From an uncultured Caulobacterales bacterium (GTDB lineage: Bacteria; Pseudomonadota; Alphaproteobacteria; Caulobacterales; Caulobacteraceae), in contig CAIOYC010000006.1 of the NCBI GenBank assembly GCA_903862425.1, positions 39,860 to 103,859 of the forward strand: 64,000 bases of DNA, read 5' to 3'. Of the stretch, positions 1 through 8,576 are shown piece after piece (the stretch's first letter is position 1; each line of letters opens with the position of its first letter). The notes below the pieces were generated by a model. It saw only the letters and a program-made list of their open reading frames with translations, did not search any database and was not told where the DNA came from. Position numbers and translations under genes: made by a program.

Positions 1-1568
1 TTCACCAGCTTCTGCAGCTCCGAATAGGAGAGCAGGTCGGACATGTTGTCCTTCAGCACCTCGGTCAGGTGGGTGGTGAGCACGGTGGCGGGATCGACCA
101 CGGTATAGCCGCGGAAGGCCGCCTCCTCGCGCAGGCTCTCGTCCACCCAGGTAGCGGGCAGGCCGAAGGCGGGCTCCTTCGTATGCTCGCCGGGCAGCTG
201 GATCTGGCCGCCGCGCGGGTCCATGGCCATGAGGTGGCCGGTGCGCACCTCGCCCTTGCCGGCCTCCATCTCCTTGATGACGAGGCGATAGCCCTGATTG
301 GGCAGGCGCATGTTGTCGAGGATGCGCACGCTCGGCATCACGAAGCCGTAGTCGGCGGCGAGGGTGCGGCGCAGGGCCTTGATCTGGTCGGTGAGCTTGC
401 GCCCGTCCAGGTCGTTGATCAGGCCGAGCAGGCCGTAGCCGAGCTCGATCTTCACCTCGTCGATGGCCAGGGCGGTGGCGATGGGCTCCTCCTCCACCGG
501 CTTGGCGGCGGCGTCGGCGGCGGCCGTGGCGGCGTCGGTGGCGGCGTCGCGCTGGGGCTTGTGCGCCGAGCGCCAGGCCAGGGCCCCGGCACCGAGCGAG
601 ATGGCGGCGAAGGGCAGGAGCGGCATGCCCGGCAGGATGCCCACCACGCCCGCCGCCGCCGAGACCATGCCGAGGGAGACGGGATTGGTGGCCAGTTGGC
701 TCACCAGGGCCTTGTCGGCCGACCCCTCGACCCCGGCCTTGGAGACGAGGAAGCCCGCCGCCATGGAGATGACCAGCGCCGGCACCTGGCTGACCAGGCC
801 CTCGCCGATGGTCAGCACCGTGTAGCTCGACGCCGCCTGGGCGAAGCTCACATGGTACTGCAGGATGCCGATCAGCATGCCGCCGACGATATTGATGCCG
901 GTGATCATCAGCCCGGCCACCGCATCGCCGCGCACGAACTTGGAGGCGCCGTCCATGGCGCCGAAGAAGGTGCTTTCCTGCTCCAGCTCCTTGCGGCGCA
1001 GCTTCGCGCCCTTCTCGTCGATCAGGCCGCTCGACAGGTCGGCGTCGATGGCCATCTGCTTGCCGGGCATGGCGTCGAGGGTGAAGCGGGCGGCCACTTC
1101 GGCGATGCGGGTGGAGCCCTTGGTCACCACCACGAAGTTCACCAGCACCAGGATGATGAAGATGATGACGCCGATGACGAAGTTGCCGCCCATCATCAGC
1201 TTGCCGAAGGCCTGGATGATCTGACCGGCCGGATCGCCGCCCTCGTGGCCGTGCAGCAGGATGAGGCGCGTGGAGCCCACGTTCAGGCCGAGTCGAAACA
1301 GGGTCGTGACCAGGAGCACGGTGGGGAAGGAGGTGAACTCCAGCGGCCGCTTTATCAGCACGCTGGTCATCAGGATCAGCACCGCCGCCGTCAGCGAGAT
1401 GGCGATCAGCAGGTCCATCAGGATGGCGGGCAGCGGCAGGACCAGCATCAGCACGATGCCGATGACGCCGAGCGCCAGGCCCACCTCGCCGCGCAGCAGC
1501 CATCCGCGCGCGTCGGCGAAGGACGGCAAGCCCGACAGGTTCAGGCGCGAGGGAGCGAGCTCAGCCAT
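1..1568 (-). CDS. flhA: Flagellar export gate protein FlhA (3' end outside window)
   Basis: FlhA is the large inner-membrane gate component of the flagellar type III export apparatus; its cytoplasmic domain docks chaperone-substrate complexes. About 522 residues are visible from the start at 1568 and the frame is open to the left edge, so the C-terminal part is missing. After a short polar N-terminus there are several hydrophobic helices, including a run reading LALGVIGIVLMLVLPLPAIL, then the family-typical stretches FRLGLNVGSTR and DAMPGKQMAIDADL with the FGAMDGASKFVRGDA segment. Its ATG overlaps the stop of the upstream beta-lactamase gene by 8 nt, so it is probably translated by coupling within the fliF operon. 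Confidence 0.97.
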   Translation of the reverse strand, partial: MAELAPSRLNLSGLPSFADARGWLLRGEVGLALGVIGIVLMLVLPLPAILMDLLIAISLTAAVLILMTSVLIKRPLEFTSFPTVLLVTTLFRLGLNVGSTRLILLHGHEGGDPAGQIIQAFGKLMMGGNFVIGVIIFIILVLVNFVVVTKGSTRIAEVAARFTLDAMPGKQMAIDADLSSGLIDEKGAKLRRKELEQESTFFGAMDGASKFVRGDAVAGLMITGINIVGGMLIGILQYHVSFAQAASSYTVLTIGEGLVSQVPALVISMAAGFLVSKAGVEGSADKALVSQLATNPVSLGMVSAAAGVVGILPGMPLLPFAAISLGAGALAWRSAHKPQRDAATDAATAAADAAAKPVEEEPIATALAIDEVKIELGYGLLGLINDLDGRKLTDQIKALRRTLAADYGFVMPSVRILDNMRLPNQGYRLVIKEMEAGKGEVRTGHLMAMDPRGGQIQLPGEHTKEPAFGLPATWVDESLREEAAFRGYTVVDPATVLTTHLTEVLKDNMSDLLSYSELQKLV

Positions 1569-2529
1569 GGATGGGCTTGCCTCGCGCCGCAGCTTGCACC
1601 TCTAGCTCAGCCATCACCGTGCGCCCGACCTCGGCCAGGATGGCGGGCTGCGCCTTGGTGTCGATCTTGGCTTCAGTGAGAAAAGCCAGAATCAAGATCG
1701 GTTTTCGACCTGGAAGCTCGACAATGGCGATATCGTTCATTGTATCGCGGGCGTTGTTGCCCGTCTTGTCGCCGACGAGGACGCCCGACGGCAGACCGGC
1801 GCGAAGCTTGTCCTTTCCGGTCTGGCAGTTTCGCATCCAGGCGAGCCAGAGGTCGCGGGATTTCGGCTGAAGCACGGACCCTAGGATCAGGCGATGTAGG
1901 GTATAGCCCAGCACTAGCGGCATCGTCGTGTCGCGTGGATCGCCCGGCCTGCATTCGTTTAGGGTCGGCTCGTTGCGATCCAGACGGGTGTCCGGATCGC
2001 CCCACCGCCTCAAGGTCTGCGTCAGTCCTTGCGGACCGTCCACAAGCGAAAGCAGCAGGTTGGCGGCGGTGTTGTCGCTTAGCTCCACTGCGGCGGCACA
2101 GAGTTCCCCGACCGACAACGAGCCCTTAGACAAGGCGGCTCGCGCGACCGGCGCATAGTCCAGAAGATCGGTCCTGCCGAACTTGATGTTTTGATCGAGG
2201 CGCAGCGCCCCCCGATCAACCATCTCCAGCACGGCCGGTGCAAGCAGCGCCTTGAAAATGGAGCACATGGGGAAGTGCTCTTTCATGCGATTTTGCGCGC
2301 GTGCGCCGCTTTCGATGTCCCAGCCGAGCACACCGAGCCGACCGCCAGTGCGCGCTTCGATGAGCGACAAAGGGCCGGGCGCCGGGGGGGGCGGTGGCGG
2401 TGGCACCCCAGGCGGCGGAGGCGGCGACTCGGCGGCGGTCGGGGCAGGCATTGAATGCACTTCGCCAACCGTAAGCGCAGAGGCGCCCGCGCCGAGGATC
2501 AGGCTGCGACGTTGCAGGCTAGGCCGCAT
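1561..2529 (-). CDS. Class A beta-lactamase-like serine hydrolase inside the flagellar operon
   Basis: A 322-residue protein with all class A beta-lactamase signatures: SxxK as S90-I-F-K93, SDN at 151-153, the omega-loop ExxLN as E187-P-T-L-N191, and KTG at 255-257. The N-terminus carries a Tat-like signal (RRSLILGAG, residues 7-15) followed by a Pro-rich linker (about residues 36-52), so a periplasmic location is likely. By family it should acylate beta-lactams or a peptidoglycan-type substrate; the true substrate is unknown. The ATG lies inside the last codons of flbD (11-nt overlap) and the stop overlaps the flhA start by 8 nt. Wobble positions look less GC-rich than in the flagellar neighbours, which suggests acquisition. 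This is not a known flagellar function. Confidence 0.9.
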   Translation of the reverse strand: MRPSLQRRSLILGAGASALTVGEVHSMPAPTAAESPPPPPGVPPPPPPPAPGPLSLIEARTGGRLGVLGWDIESGARAQNRMKEHFPMCSIFKALLAPAVLEMVDRGALRLDQNIKFGRTDLLDYAPVARAALSKGSLSVGELCAAAVELSDNTAANLLLSLVDGPQGLTQTLRRWGDPDTRLDRNEPTLNECRPGDPRDTTMPLVLGYTLHRLILGSVLQPKSRDLWLAWMRNCQTGKDKLRAGLPSGVLVGDKTGNNARDTMNDIAIVELPGRKPILILAFLTEAKIDTKAQPAILAEVGRTVMAELEVQAAARGKPIHG

Positions 2530-3928
2530 AGGCTCCGCCGACGCCGGCTTGGGGAGGCGTCACGGCGACGCCGGCGTCGGAATATTCCTTCAGCTTGTTG
2601 CGCAGGGTACGGATGGAGATGCCGAGAATGTTGGCCGCGTGGGTGCGGTTGCCGAAGCAGTGGCCGAGGGTGTCGAGGATCAGTTGCTGCTCCATCTGCG
2701 CCACGGTCTGGCCGACGAAGGCGCGCATGGCCGCATCCGCCGCGCTCGCCGCAACGGAGGCCACGCCCCCTGAGGCGCCATAGGGGGCGGACGCCCTGCC
2801 CACCAGGGCGTCGCCCGAGCCGAGCAGCTGGCCATCGGGCAGGCGGATGGCGTCCTCCTCGATCTCCGTGCCGGTGGCCAGCAGCACCGCGCGGTGCATG
2901 GCGTTCTCCAGCTCGCGCACATTGCCCGACCAGCGATGGCCCACGAGGCGCCGCTTGGCCTCTTCACCGATCTTGCGCTGCGGAACGCCGTTGGCGATCG
3001 CATATTTCTTCACGAAATACTCGGACAGGGCGACGATATCGCCGGGCCGCTCGCGCAGGGGTGGCAGCTTCAGGTTCACCACATTCAGGCGATAGAGCAG
3101 GTCCTCGCGGAACACGCCCTCGCGCACGGCCTGGGATAGATCGCGGTTGGAGGTGGCGATGATGCGGATGTCCACCTTCACCGGCTTGGAGCCGCCCACC
3201 CGATCGATCTCGCGCTCCTGCAGGGCGCGCAGCAGCTTGGCCTGCAGGCGCACATCCATTTCGGAGATTTCGTCGAGCAGGAGGGTGCCGCCGTCGGCCT
3301 CCTCGAACTTGCCGACCCGCCGGGCGAGGGCGCCGGTGAAGGCGCCCTTCTCGTGCCCGAACAGCTCGGATTCCAGCAGGTTCTCCGGGATGGCGGCGCA
3401 GTTGACGCTGATGAAGGGCTTTTCGGCGCGGCGGGATTTGCGGTGGACGTATCGGGCCATCACCTCCTTGCCGACGCCGCTCTCGCCGGTGATCAGGATC
3501 GAGGCCTCGGACTTGGAGACCTGGTCGGCGAGGGAGAGGACCCCCTGCATGGCCGGGTCGCGGGTGACCAGCGGCCGGTCGTCGTCGGAGACGGCGGCCA
3601 GCACGGCGGCGATCAGTTCGGCCTCGGGCGGCAGGGGGATGAACTCCTTGGCCCCCTGGCGGATGGCGTCGGCCGCCTTGCGCGGATCGGCGCCCACGCC
3701 GCAGGCCACGATGGGCACGCGGATACGCTCCTGCTCGTTGGCGGCGATGAGGGCGGCGATGTCGAGCTCATAGTCGACCATCATCAGGTCCGCCCCCTGC
3801 CCTGCGCGCAGGGCATGGGTGGCCTGGTCGATGTTCTCCACGTGCGCCACCTTGGCGCCGGTGGCCATCGCCATCTTCACCGCCGTGGCCAGTTGGCCGC
3901 TCAGTCTTCCGACCACAAGAAGTCGCAT
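2519..3928 (-). CDS. flbD: Sigma-54-dependent flagellar transcription activator FlbD
   Basis: A 469-residue NtrC-type activator. Residues 1-110 form a degenerate receiver: the usual acidic pair after beta-1 reads VGR, and the conserved Lys near residue 99 is missing, although an Asp remains at about 52. The AAA+ domain has Walker A GESGVGKE (148-155) and the sigma-54 contact loop GAFTGA (195-200). A Fis-type helix-turn-helix lies near 435-452 (ILGISIRTLRNKLKEY). In Caulobacter, FlbD activates class III and IV flagellar genes and is controlled by FliX rather than by a simple phosphorelay; the degraded receiver fits that. It follows fliN after 23 nt and overlaps the downstream beta-lactamase gene. 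Confidence 0.95.
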   Translation of the reverse strand: MRLLVVGRLSGQLATAVKMAMATGAKVAHVENIDQATHALRAGQGADLMMVDYELDIAALIAANEQERIRVPIVACGVGADPRKAADAIRQGAKEFIPLPPEAELIAAVLAAVSDDDRPLVTRDPAMQGVLSLADQVSKSEASILITGESGVGKEVMARYVHRKSRRAEKPFISVNCAAIPENLLESELFGHEKGAFTGALARRVGKFEEADGGTLLLDEISEMDVRLQAKLLRALQEREIDRVGGSKPVKVDIRIIATSNRDLSQAVREGVFREDLLYRLNVVNLKLPPLRERPGDIVALSEYFVKKYAIANGVPQRKIGEEAKRRLVGHRWSGNVRELENAMHRAVLLATGTEIEEDAIRLPDGQLLGSGDALVGRASAPYGASGGVASVAASAADAAMRAFVGQTVAQMEQQLILDTLGHCFGNRTHAANILGISIRTLRNKLKEYSDAGVAVTPPQAGVGGAYAA

Positions 3929-3951
3929 GGTCTATCTCCTTCGGACGCGGC

Positions 3952-4284
3952 CTAGGCCTGGCCGTCGCCGTCCTTGATGATTTCAGTCATGGTCACGCCC
4001 AGCCGTTCGTCGACGATGACGACCTCGCCGCGCGCCACCAGGCGGTTGTTCACATAGATGTCGATCGCCTCGCCGACCTTGCGGTCGAGCTCCAGGATCG
4101 ATCCGGAGCCGAGCTTCAGCAGCTGGGCCACCGACATGCTGGCCTTGCCGAGCACGGCGGAGATGCTCACCGGCACGTCGAAGACGGGCGTCAGGTCGGT
4201 GGCGATCTTGTTTTCTTCTGTCTCACCGAGGGCGACCAGGGCGGAGGACGGGCCGAACTCGTCGAGCGGCAGGGCATCGCTCAT
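3952..4284 (-). CDS. fliN: Flagellar motor switch protein FliN
   Basis: A 110-residue C-ring protein. The SpoA domain fills residues 30-105, with the typical run VSISAVLGKASMSVAQLLKL, then GSILELDRKVGEAIDIYVNN and LVARGEVVIVDERLGVTMTEI. FliN forms the lower part of the switch complex with FliG and FliM and helps dock the FliH-FliI export ATPase. Its length is normal for alphaproteobacterial FliN. The ATG overlaps the fliH stop in an ATGA, which indicates translational coupling. fliM is not in this window. Confidence 0.95.
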   Translation of the reverse strand: MSDALPLDEFGPSSALVALGETEENKIATDLTPVFDVPVSISAVLGKASMSVAQLLKLGSGSILELDRKVGEAIDIYVNNRLVARGEVVIVDERLGVTMTEIIKDGDGQA

Positions 4285-4943
4285 GGCATGTCTCCAGAGG
4301 GCGGAATGGGTTCGGCGTGCAGGCCCTCGGCGGCGAGGGCCGCGGTGAGTGCCGTCTCGATACGGGCGGCGGCGGCGGCGGGGTCGAACTCGGCCCGACC
4401 ATCGCCCCAGTCGAATACGAAGGCGGCGGCCTTCATGCCCGGCTCGGCCTTCAGCACGACCTGGCCGGGATAGCCGGCGGCTTCTCCGGCCCGGCTGAGG
4501 TCGGCCTGCAGGCGCTCGGCGTCGGCGGTGGCGCAGCGGACGATCAGGCGCGGCACCGCATCCACCTCTCGCGCCATGGCTTCGAGCGCGGCCTCGACCG
4601 GGGCGTGGGGGAAACGGTCCAGCGAGGCGTCGGCGATCTTGCGTGCGGCGGTGAGGGCCAGCTGCGCCGAGCCGGCGCGGTGCTCGTGCGCCACGGTGGT
4701 CAGGGCGCCGAGGGCACGGCGGATCAGACCGGCGGCGTCGCTCAGGGCGGCGGCCGACTGGCGTTCGGCTTCGGCGTGGGTGGCGCGCTCTCCGGCGGCG
4801 AAGGCTTCGGTGCGGATCGCCTCCACCTCCTCGTGGGTGAAGGTGCGCTTGGGCCGGACCGGCGCGATCACACGCTCGCCATCGAACACGGTGTCGAAGG
4901 TGAAGGGACGGGAGGCGGAGCCCGTTGTCTGGAAGGCGGACAT
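4281..4943 (-). CDS. fliH: Flagellar assembly protein FliH (FlbE position)
   Basis: A 220-residue protein between fliG and fliN, the position of FliH/FlbE in Caulobacter. An Ala/Glu-rich helical middle (about residues 42-90, with repeated EAxR/AExx patterns) is followed by a C-terminal domain with DRFPHAPVEAALEAMAREVD and a final AAARIETALTAAL helix. By family it is the stator and negative regulator of the export ATPase FliI. It overlaps fliG by 1 nt at the start and fliN by 4 nt at the end. Sequence conservation in this family is low, so the call rests partly on gene order. Confidence 0.85.
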   Translation of the reverse strand: MSAFQTTGSASRPFTFDTVFDGERVIAPVRPKRTFTHEEVEAIRTEAFAAGERATHAEAERQSAAALSDAAGLIRRALGALTTVAHEHRAGSAQLALTAARKIADASLDRFPHAPVEAALEAMAREVDAVPRLIVRCATADAERLQADLSRAGEAAGYPGQVVLKAEPGMKAAAFVFDWGDGRAEFDPAAAAARIETALTAALAAEGLHAEPIPPSGDMP

Positions 4944-5980
4944 CAGTAGATCAACTCGTCATCGCCGCCGGAACCGGCCAGCATGATCTCGCCCTTGGCG
5001 GCCAGGTCCTTGGCGACCTGCACCATGGTCATCTGCGCCTGGTCCACGTCCTTCAGACGCACGGGGCCCATGGAATCCATGTCCTCGCGCATGATCTTGG
5101 CGGCGCGCTCGGACATGTTGGAAAAGAACATTTCGCGCAGGCCATCGGAGGCGCCCTTGAGCGCCAGGCCGAGCTGGGTCTTCTCCACGGCGCGCAGCAG
5201 GGTCTGCACCCCGCCCGGGTCAAGCTTGTTCAGGTCTTCGAACACGAACATCAGCGCGCGGATGCGCTCGGCCGCCTCGCGGTTGCGCTCCTCCAGGGCG
5301 GCGACGAAGCGGCCCTCGGTCTGGCGGTCGAAGTTGTTGAAGATGTCCGCCATCATCTCGTGGCTGTCGCGCTTGGACGTGCGCGCCAGATTGGACATGA
5401 ACTCGGTGCGCAGGGTCTGTTCGATCTTGTCGAGGATTTCGCGCTGCACCGGCTCCATGCGCAGCATGCGCTGCACGCACTCGAGGGCAAAGTCCTCCGG
5501 CAGGGCGGAGAGCACCCGTGCGGCGTGCTCGGCCTTGATCTTGGACAGCACCACCGCGACGGTCTGCGGGTATTCGTTCTTCAGGTAGTTGGCGAGCACC
5601 GCCTCGTTCACATTGGCGAGCTTGTCCCACATGGTGCGGCCTGCGGGACCGCGGATCTCCTCCATCAGGCCTTCGACCTTGTCGTGCGGCATGATGGCGG
5701 AGAGCAGGCGCTGGGTGCCCTCGAACGAACCCATGATGGCGCCGGTGCCGCTCATGCCGGACACGAACTCCAGCAGGATCTGCTCCACCGCCGTCGCGGA
5801 AATGGTGCCCAGCGAGGACATGGCCTGGGAGATCTCCTTGATCTCCTCGTCGTCCAGCTGGCTCCAGATCTGGGTGTGGTCCTCGCCGAGCGCGAGCAGG
5901 ATCACGGCCGCCTTTTCCGGGCCGGTGAGCTTGTTGGGGTCTTCGACCGCCGGCTTCTTTCGGGCGATAAGCGTGGCCAT
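4943..5980 (-). CDS. fliG: Flagellar motor switch protein FliG
   Basis: A 345-residue rotor protein. It starts with a typical N-terminal domain ([19 protein letters not shown], residues 18-36), which binds FliF. The middle domain contains the [11 protein letters not shown] segment, and the C-terminal torque-generating domain has [20 protein letters not shown] followed by the charged helix [20 protein letters not shown]. FliG couples rotation to the MotAB stators. The start codon overlaps the fliF stop by 1 nt, and the stop overlaps the fliH start by 1 nt. Confidence 0.97.
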   Translation of the reverse strand: MATLIARKKPAVEDPNKLTGPEKAAVILLALGEDHTQIWSQLDDEEIKEISQAMSSLGTISATAVEQILLEFVSGMSGTGAIMGSFEGTQRLLSAIMPHDKVEGLMEEIRGPAGRTMWDKLANVNEAVLANYLKNEYPQTVAVVLSKIKAEHAARVLSALPEDFALECVQRMLRMEPVQREILDKIEQTLRTEFMSNLARTSKRDSHEMMADIFNNFDRQTEGRFVAALEERNREAAERIRALMFVFEDLNKLDPGGVQTLLRAVEKTQLGLALKGASDGLREMFFSNMSERAAKIMREDMDSMGPVRLKDVDQAQMTMVQVAKDLAAKGEIMLAGSGGDDELIY

Positions 5981-7629
5981 TACGCTTCGTGCAGCCAGCT
6001 GCGGATGATCGAGACCGATTCATCCGGGTGCTTCTCGACGAAGTCCGCCACCTTCTTGACCGAGGACATCCTGACCTGGCCCTCGATGCGCGAGATATCG
6101 AGCCCGCCGTCGTCGGGGCCGGAGAGCAGGGCCTGGCCGGCTGCGCCGCCCGCGTGAGATCCACCGCCGCCGCTCGCCGAGGCCAGGGCCAGCTGTCCGC
6201 CGCCGCCCGGCAGGGCCGCGAAACCCGATCCCCCGCCGGCGCCTGCACCGCCTGCCCCCGTGGCGCCCTTCATCATGGGTCGCCCGACGAAGAAGATCAT
6301 CAGCGCCGCCACCACCAGCATCACGCCGAGCTCGGCGAAGCGCAGGATGGAATTATTGTCGAGGCTGAAAGGCGAGGAGGCCGCCGCGCCGCCATCGACG
6401 CCGTCCGCCGGTTGGAAGCGGACATTGATCACCTTCACCACGTCGCCGCGCTTGTCGTCGGCGCCGACGGCCGAACGGACCAGCTGCTCGAGCTTGGCCA
6501 TCTCGTCGGCGGTGCGAGGCGTGTAGGCGCCGGGCTTGCCCTTGACCGCCGGGCCGTTGACCCCGTCCACGGCCACGGAGACCGAAAGCTTCTTGATCGT
6601 GCCCGGCTCGTTCACCGTGGTGGTGACGGTCTTGCCGATCTCGTAATTGGTCACCTCGTCGTTGCCGTTGGTGGAGTTGGCGGTGTCGAGGGCCGCGCCC
6701 GGCGTGGCGCCGGGGATGTTGTTGGCGGCGGAGACCGTGTTCGACCCGCCCGGCTTCTGCTCCTTGGTGGCGTTGGTGGAGGTGCGGGTGGAACGAACCA
6801 CCTGGCCGTCCGGATCGTACTTCTCTTCCTGGGTCGTGACGTGGGCGGTATCCACGTCCGCGTGGACGGTGATACGCGCCTTGCCGGGACCGACCACGCC
6901 CTCGACCAGATCCTTGACCTGCTTCTTGATCCGTTCCTCCACGTCGTTGTGCGCCGCGTCGCCGCCGGCAGAGGCGGAGGCGTCGTCGAGGCCGGCCAGC
7001 AGGTCGCCGGTCTGATCGGTGACGGCGACGCGCTCCGGCTTCATGCCGGAGACGCTGGCGGCGACCATGTTACGGATGGCGCGCACCTGATCGACGCCCA
7101 TGCGCCGCGCGCCGGTCTCGATCATCACCGCGGCGGAGGGGGTCTCGGCGTCCTGCTCGAACAGCTGCTTCTTGGGGATGTTCAGGGCCACGCGGGCGGA
7201 CTGGACGCCATTGATGGAGCGGATGGTGCGGGCGAGCTCGCCCTCCGTGGCCCGCTTCATGTTGAGGTTCTGGACGAAGTCGGTCTGGCCGAGCGCCGGG
7301 GCATTGTCGAAGATCTCGTAGCCGACCGAACCGGAGGTCACGAGCCCCTTGCCTGCGACCATCAGGCGGGCGTTGGCGACCTTGTCGCGATCCACCATGA
7401 TGGTGGTGCCGTCGCCCTTTTCCTCATGCTTGATCCCCGCCGCATCGAGCGCCGTGGCGACCTGCGAAGCCTCCTTGGGGTCGAGATTGGAATAGAGCAG
7501 CGACATGGTCGGCGTGCCGACGCGCAGCAGCACGGCCGCCAGCACGGCCGCGAGGCCTGCCGCGCCGCCGAGGATCGCGGCCAGACGGCCGATCCCAAAG
7601 CCCTGAAGCGTCCTAAGCAGGCCTTCCAC
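5980..7629 (-). CDS. fliF: Flagellar MS-ring protein FliF
   Basis: A 549-residue protein that builds the membrane MS ring, the base for the C ring and the export gate. A first membrane helix lies near residues 20-40 and a second near 428-448 ([16 protein letters not shown]). Between them is the YscJ/FliF periplasmic domain, with the conserved [20 protein letters not shown] and [13 protein letters not shown] segments. The C-terminal tail is the FliG-binding segment, rich in Gly before it. It is the first gene of the minus-strand operon; a CtrA-like box lies about 80 nt upstream. In Caulobacter this promoter is class II. Confidence 0.97.
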   Translation of the reverse strand: MEGLLRTLQGFGIGRLAAILGGAAGLAAVLAAVLLRVGTPTMSLLYSNLDPKEASQVATALDAAGIKHEEKGDGTTIMVDRDKVANARLMVAGKGLVTSGSVGYEIFDNAPALGQTDFVQNLNMKRATEGELARTIRSINGVQSARVALNIPKKQLFEQDAETPSAAVMIETGARRMGVDQVRAIRNMVAASVSGMKPERVAVTDQTGDLLAGLDDASASAGGDAAHNDVEERIKKQVKDLVEGVVGPGKARITVHADVDTAHVTTQEEKYDPDGQVVRSTRTSTNATKEQKPGGSNTVSAANNIPGATPGAALDTANSTNGNDEVTNYEIGKTVTTTVNEPGTIKKLSVSVAVDGVNGPAVKGKPGAYTPRTADEMAKLEQLVRSAVGADDKRGDVVKVINVRFQPADGVDGGAAASSPFSLDNNSILRFAELGVMLVVAALMIFFVGRPMMKGATGAGGAGAGGGSGFAALPGGGGQLALASASGGGGSHAGGAAGQALLSGPDDGGLDISRIEGQVRMSSVKKVADFVEKHPDESVSIIRSWLHEA

Positions 7630-7706
7630 GCACCTTCACCCCTTGGCCGGCCGATACTCGGCGCGGTCACTGGGCAAGAATTACCGATCGCATGGTAAAT
7701 GAGGCC

Positions 7707-7719
7707 TTAACCCCGTTAA
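7707..7719 (-). promoter_or_regulatory. Candidate CtrA box upstream of fliF
   Basis: Two TTAA half-sites separated by 5 nt lie about 80 nt upstream of the fliF start (on the minus strand GTTAACGGGGTTAAGG). The usual CtrA pattern is TTAA-N7-TTAA, so the spacing is 2 nt short, and this is a candidate only. In Caulobacter, fliF is a CtrA-controlled class II operon, which makes a site here expected. Confidence 0.45.
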
Positions 7720-7798
7720 CAATTGCCGCGATGCTCATGTCATGCGCCGGCGGCAACCGCGTATCGCGCGAGGCGTTGCCCGCTCGGGAGGACGTTTC

Positions 7799-8047
7799 AT
7801 GGTCGAGCCGCTACCGGACGCCGAGCAGACGGTGCGCTCGCACGACGACACATCCAGAGGCGCCATGACGCAGGGTGGTCGGCGCCGGCGCACCACCATC
7901 GGCTGGTGGGTGTTGGCCGCCCTCCTGCTGATCGGCGCGGCGGTCGCAGGCTTTCACCTGATCCCGTCCCGACAACAACAGGGCGTGAGCGTCAGTTCGC
8001 CCGGCGACGGCCCGGCGGCCGCGCCCGCCGCTCCCGCGCGGCCCTAG
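7799..8047 (+). CDS. Small single-pass membrane protein, unknown function
   Basis: An 82-residue protein. The ATG at 7799 has a good Shine-Dalgarno (GGGAGGA, 7786-7792); an earlier in-frame ATG at 7742 has none and runs into the fliF promoter. Residues 1-35 are polar with an RRRR patch. Residues about 38-58 form one transmembrane helix (WWVLAALLLIGAAVAGF), followed by a Pro/Ala-rich tail, so topology is probably N-in with a short periplasmic tail. It is divergent from fliF and convergent with sciP. I do not recognise a family. Confidence 0.55.
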   Translation: MVEPLPDAEQTVRSHDDTSRGAMTQGGRRRRTTIGWWVLAALLLIGAAVAGFHLIPSRQQQGVSVSSPGDGPAAAPAAPARP

Positions 8048-8055
8048 AACGGCGA

Positions 8056-8086
8056 CGGCCGCGCCCCGGGGTGTGGGACGCGGCCG
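8056..8086 (+). terminator. GC-rich inverted repeat between the small membrane gene and sciP
   Basis: An 8-bp stem (CGGCCGCG at 8056-8063 and its complement at 8079-8086) with a 15-nt loop lies just after the stop of the small membrane gene. No clear T-run follows. It may terminate one or both convergent transcripts. Confidence 0.35.
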
Positions 8087-8125
8087 CGCGTTCTACCTAA
8101 AGCGACTGAGCCAGGCGGTTTAAGC

Positions 8126-8413
8126 CTAGCGGTATTGCTGGATGCGCGTGGTGCGCAGCCCGGCAAGGCCGTGAGCGTCGATCGCCACCTGCCAGCCACC
8201 GAATTCCTCGGTGGTCAGCCGGTAACGTTCGCAGGCCTCGTCGAAGCTGAGCAAGCCTCCACGCACCGCCGCCACCACCTCAGCCTTACGCCGGATGACC
8301 CAGCGCTGGGTGTTGGCCGGCGGCAAGTCAGCCAGCGTCAATGGCGTTCCGGTCGGACCGATCACGTACTTCTCGCCCCTGTTGTTCAGTCGCTGCGGCT
8401 GCTGCTGCAACAT
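8126..8413 (-). CDS. sciP: SciP-like DUF1153 CtrA-inhibitory protein
   Basis: A 95-residue protein with the DUF1153 core: YVIGPTGTPLTLADLPP, then RWVIRRKAEVVAAVRGGLL, a helix-turn-helix-like segment FDEACERYRLTTEEFGGW, and the C-terminal GLRTTRIQQYR. SciP in Caulobacter binds CtrA-activated promoters and blocks transcription in early cell-cycle stages. Length and position beside flgE match SciP. A CtrA-like box lies about 50-60 nt upstream, consistent with a CtrA-SciP feedback loop. Confidence 0.9.
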   Translation of the reverse strand: MLQQQPQRLNNRGEKYVIGPTGTPLTLADLPPANTQRWVIRRKAEVVAAVRGGLLSFDEACERYRLTTEEFGGWQVAIDAHGLAGLRTTRIQQYR

Positions 8414-8463
8414 GGCTGTAAGCCTTTCCCATCTCCAACGATGGTCAGACTAGCGCAAGCGGC

Positions 8464-8478
8464 ATAACAGCGACTTAA
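8464..8478 (-). promoter_or_regulatory. sciP: Candidate CtrA box upstream of sciP
   Basis: On the minus strand the sequence reads TTAA-N7-TTAT, 7 of 8 matches to the TTAA-N7-TTAA consensus with correct spacing, 51-65 nt upstream of the sciP ATG. sciP is known to be CtrA-activated in Caulobacter, so this site is plausible. Confidence 0.5.
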
Positions 8479-8536
8479 TTGCGTTAGTAAATATTGTGTA
8501 ATCACGAGCGTCTCATTCCGATACACTTAAGTTTTA

Positions 8537-8551
8537 TTGAGTTAAACTCAA
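8537..8551. repeat. 15-nt palindrome in the AT-rich flgE-sciP gap
   Basis: TTGAGTTAAACTCAA is a perfect 7+1+7 inverted repeat in an unusually AT-rich stretch (about 8466-8580) between the flgE stop and sciP. It could be part of the flgE terminator or an operator for sciP. There is no clear T-run, and it also contains a TTAA core. Confidence 0.5.
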
Positions 8552-8576
8552 GTAAAAGGAATTACTCAATCGTGAA

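Noticed and set aside
69..1679. Long plus-strand frame opposite flhA (also 4317-4949, 4925-6157 and 5989-7698 opposite fliH, fliG and fliF)
   Set aside because: They are His/Gly/Arg-rich antisense shadows that arise in GC-rich DNA; the minus-strand frames have clear flagellar motifs.
1561..2529. KPC-like carbapenemase reading of the beta-lactamase
   Set aside because: A Cys lies just before the catalytic Ser, as in carbapenemases, but the partner Cys after KTG is absent (KTGNN), so the diagnostic disulfide cannot form.
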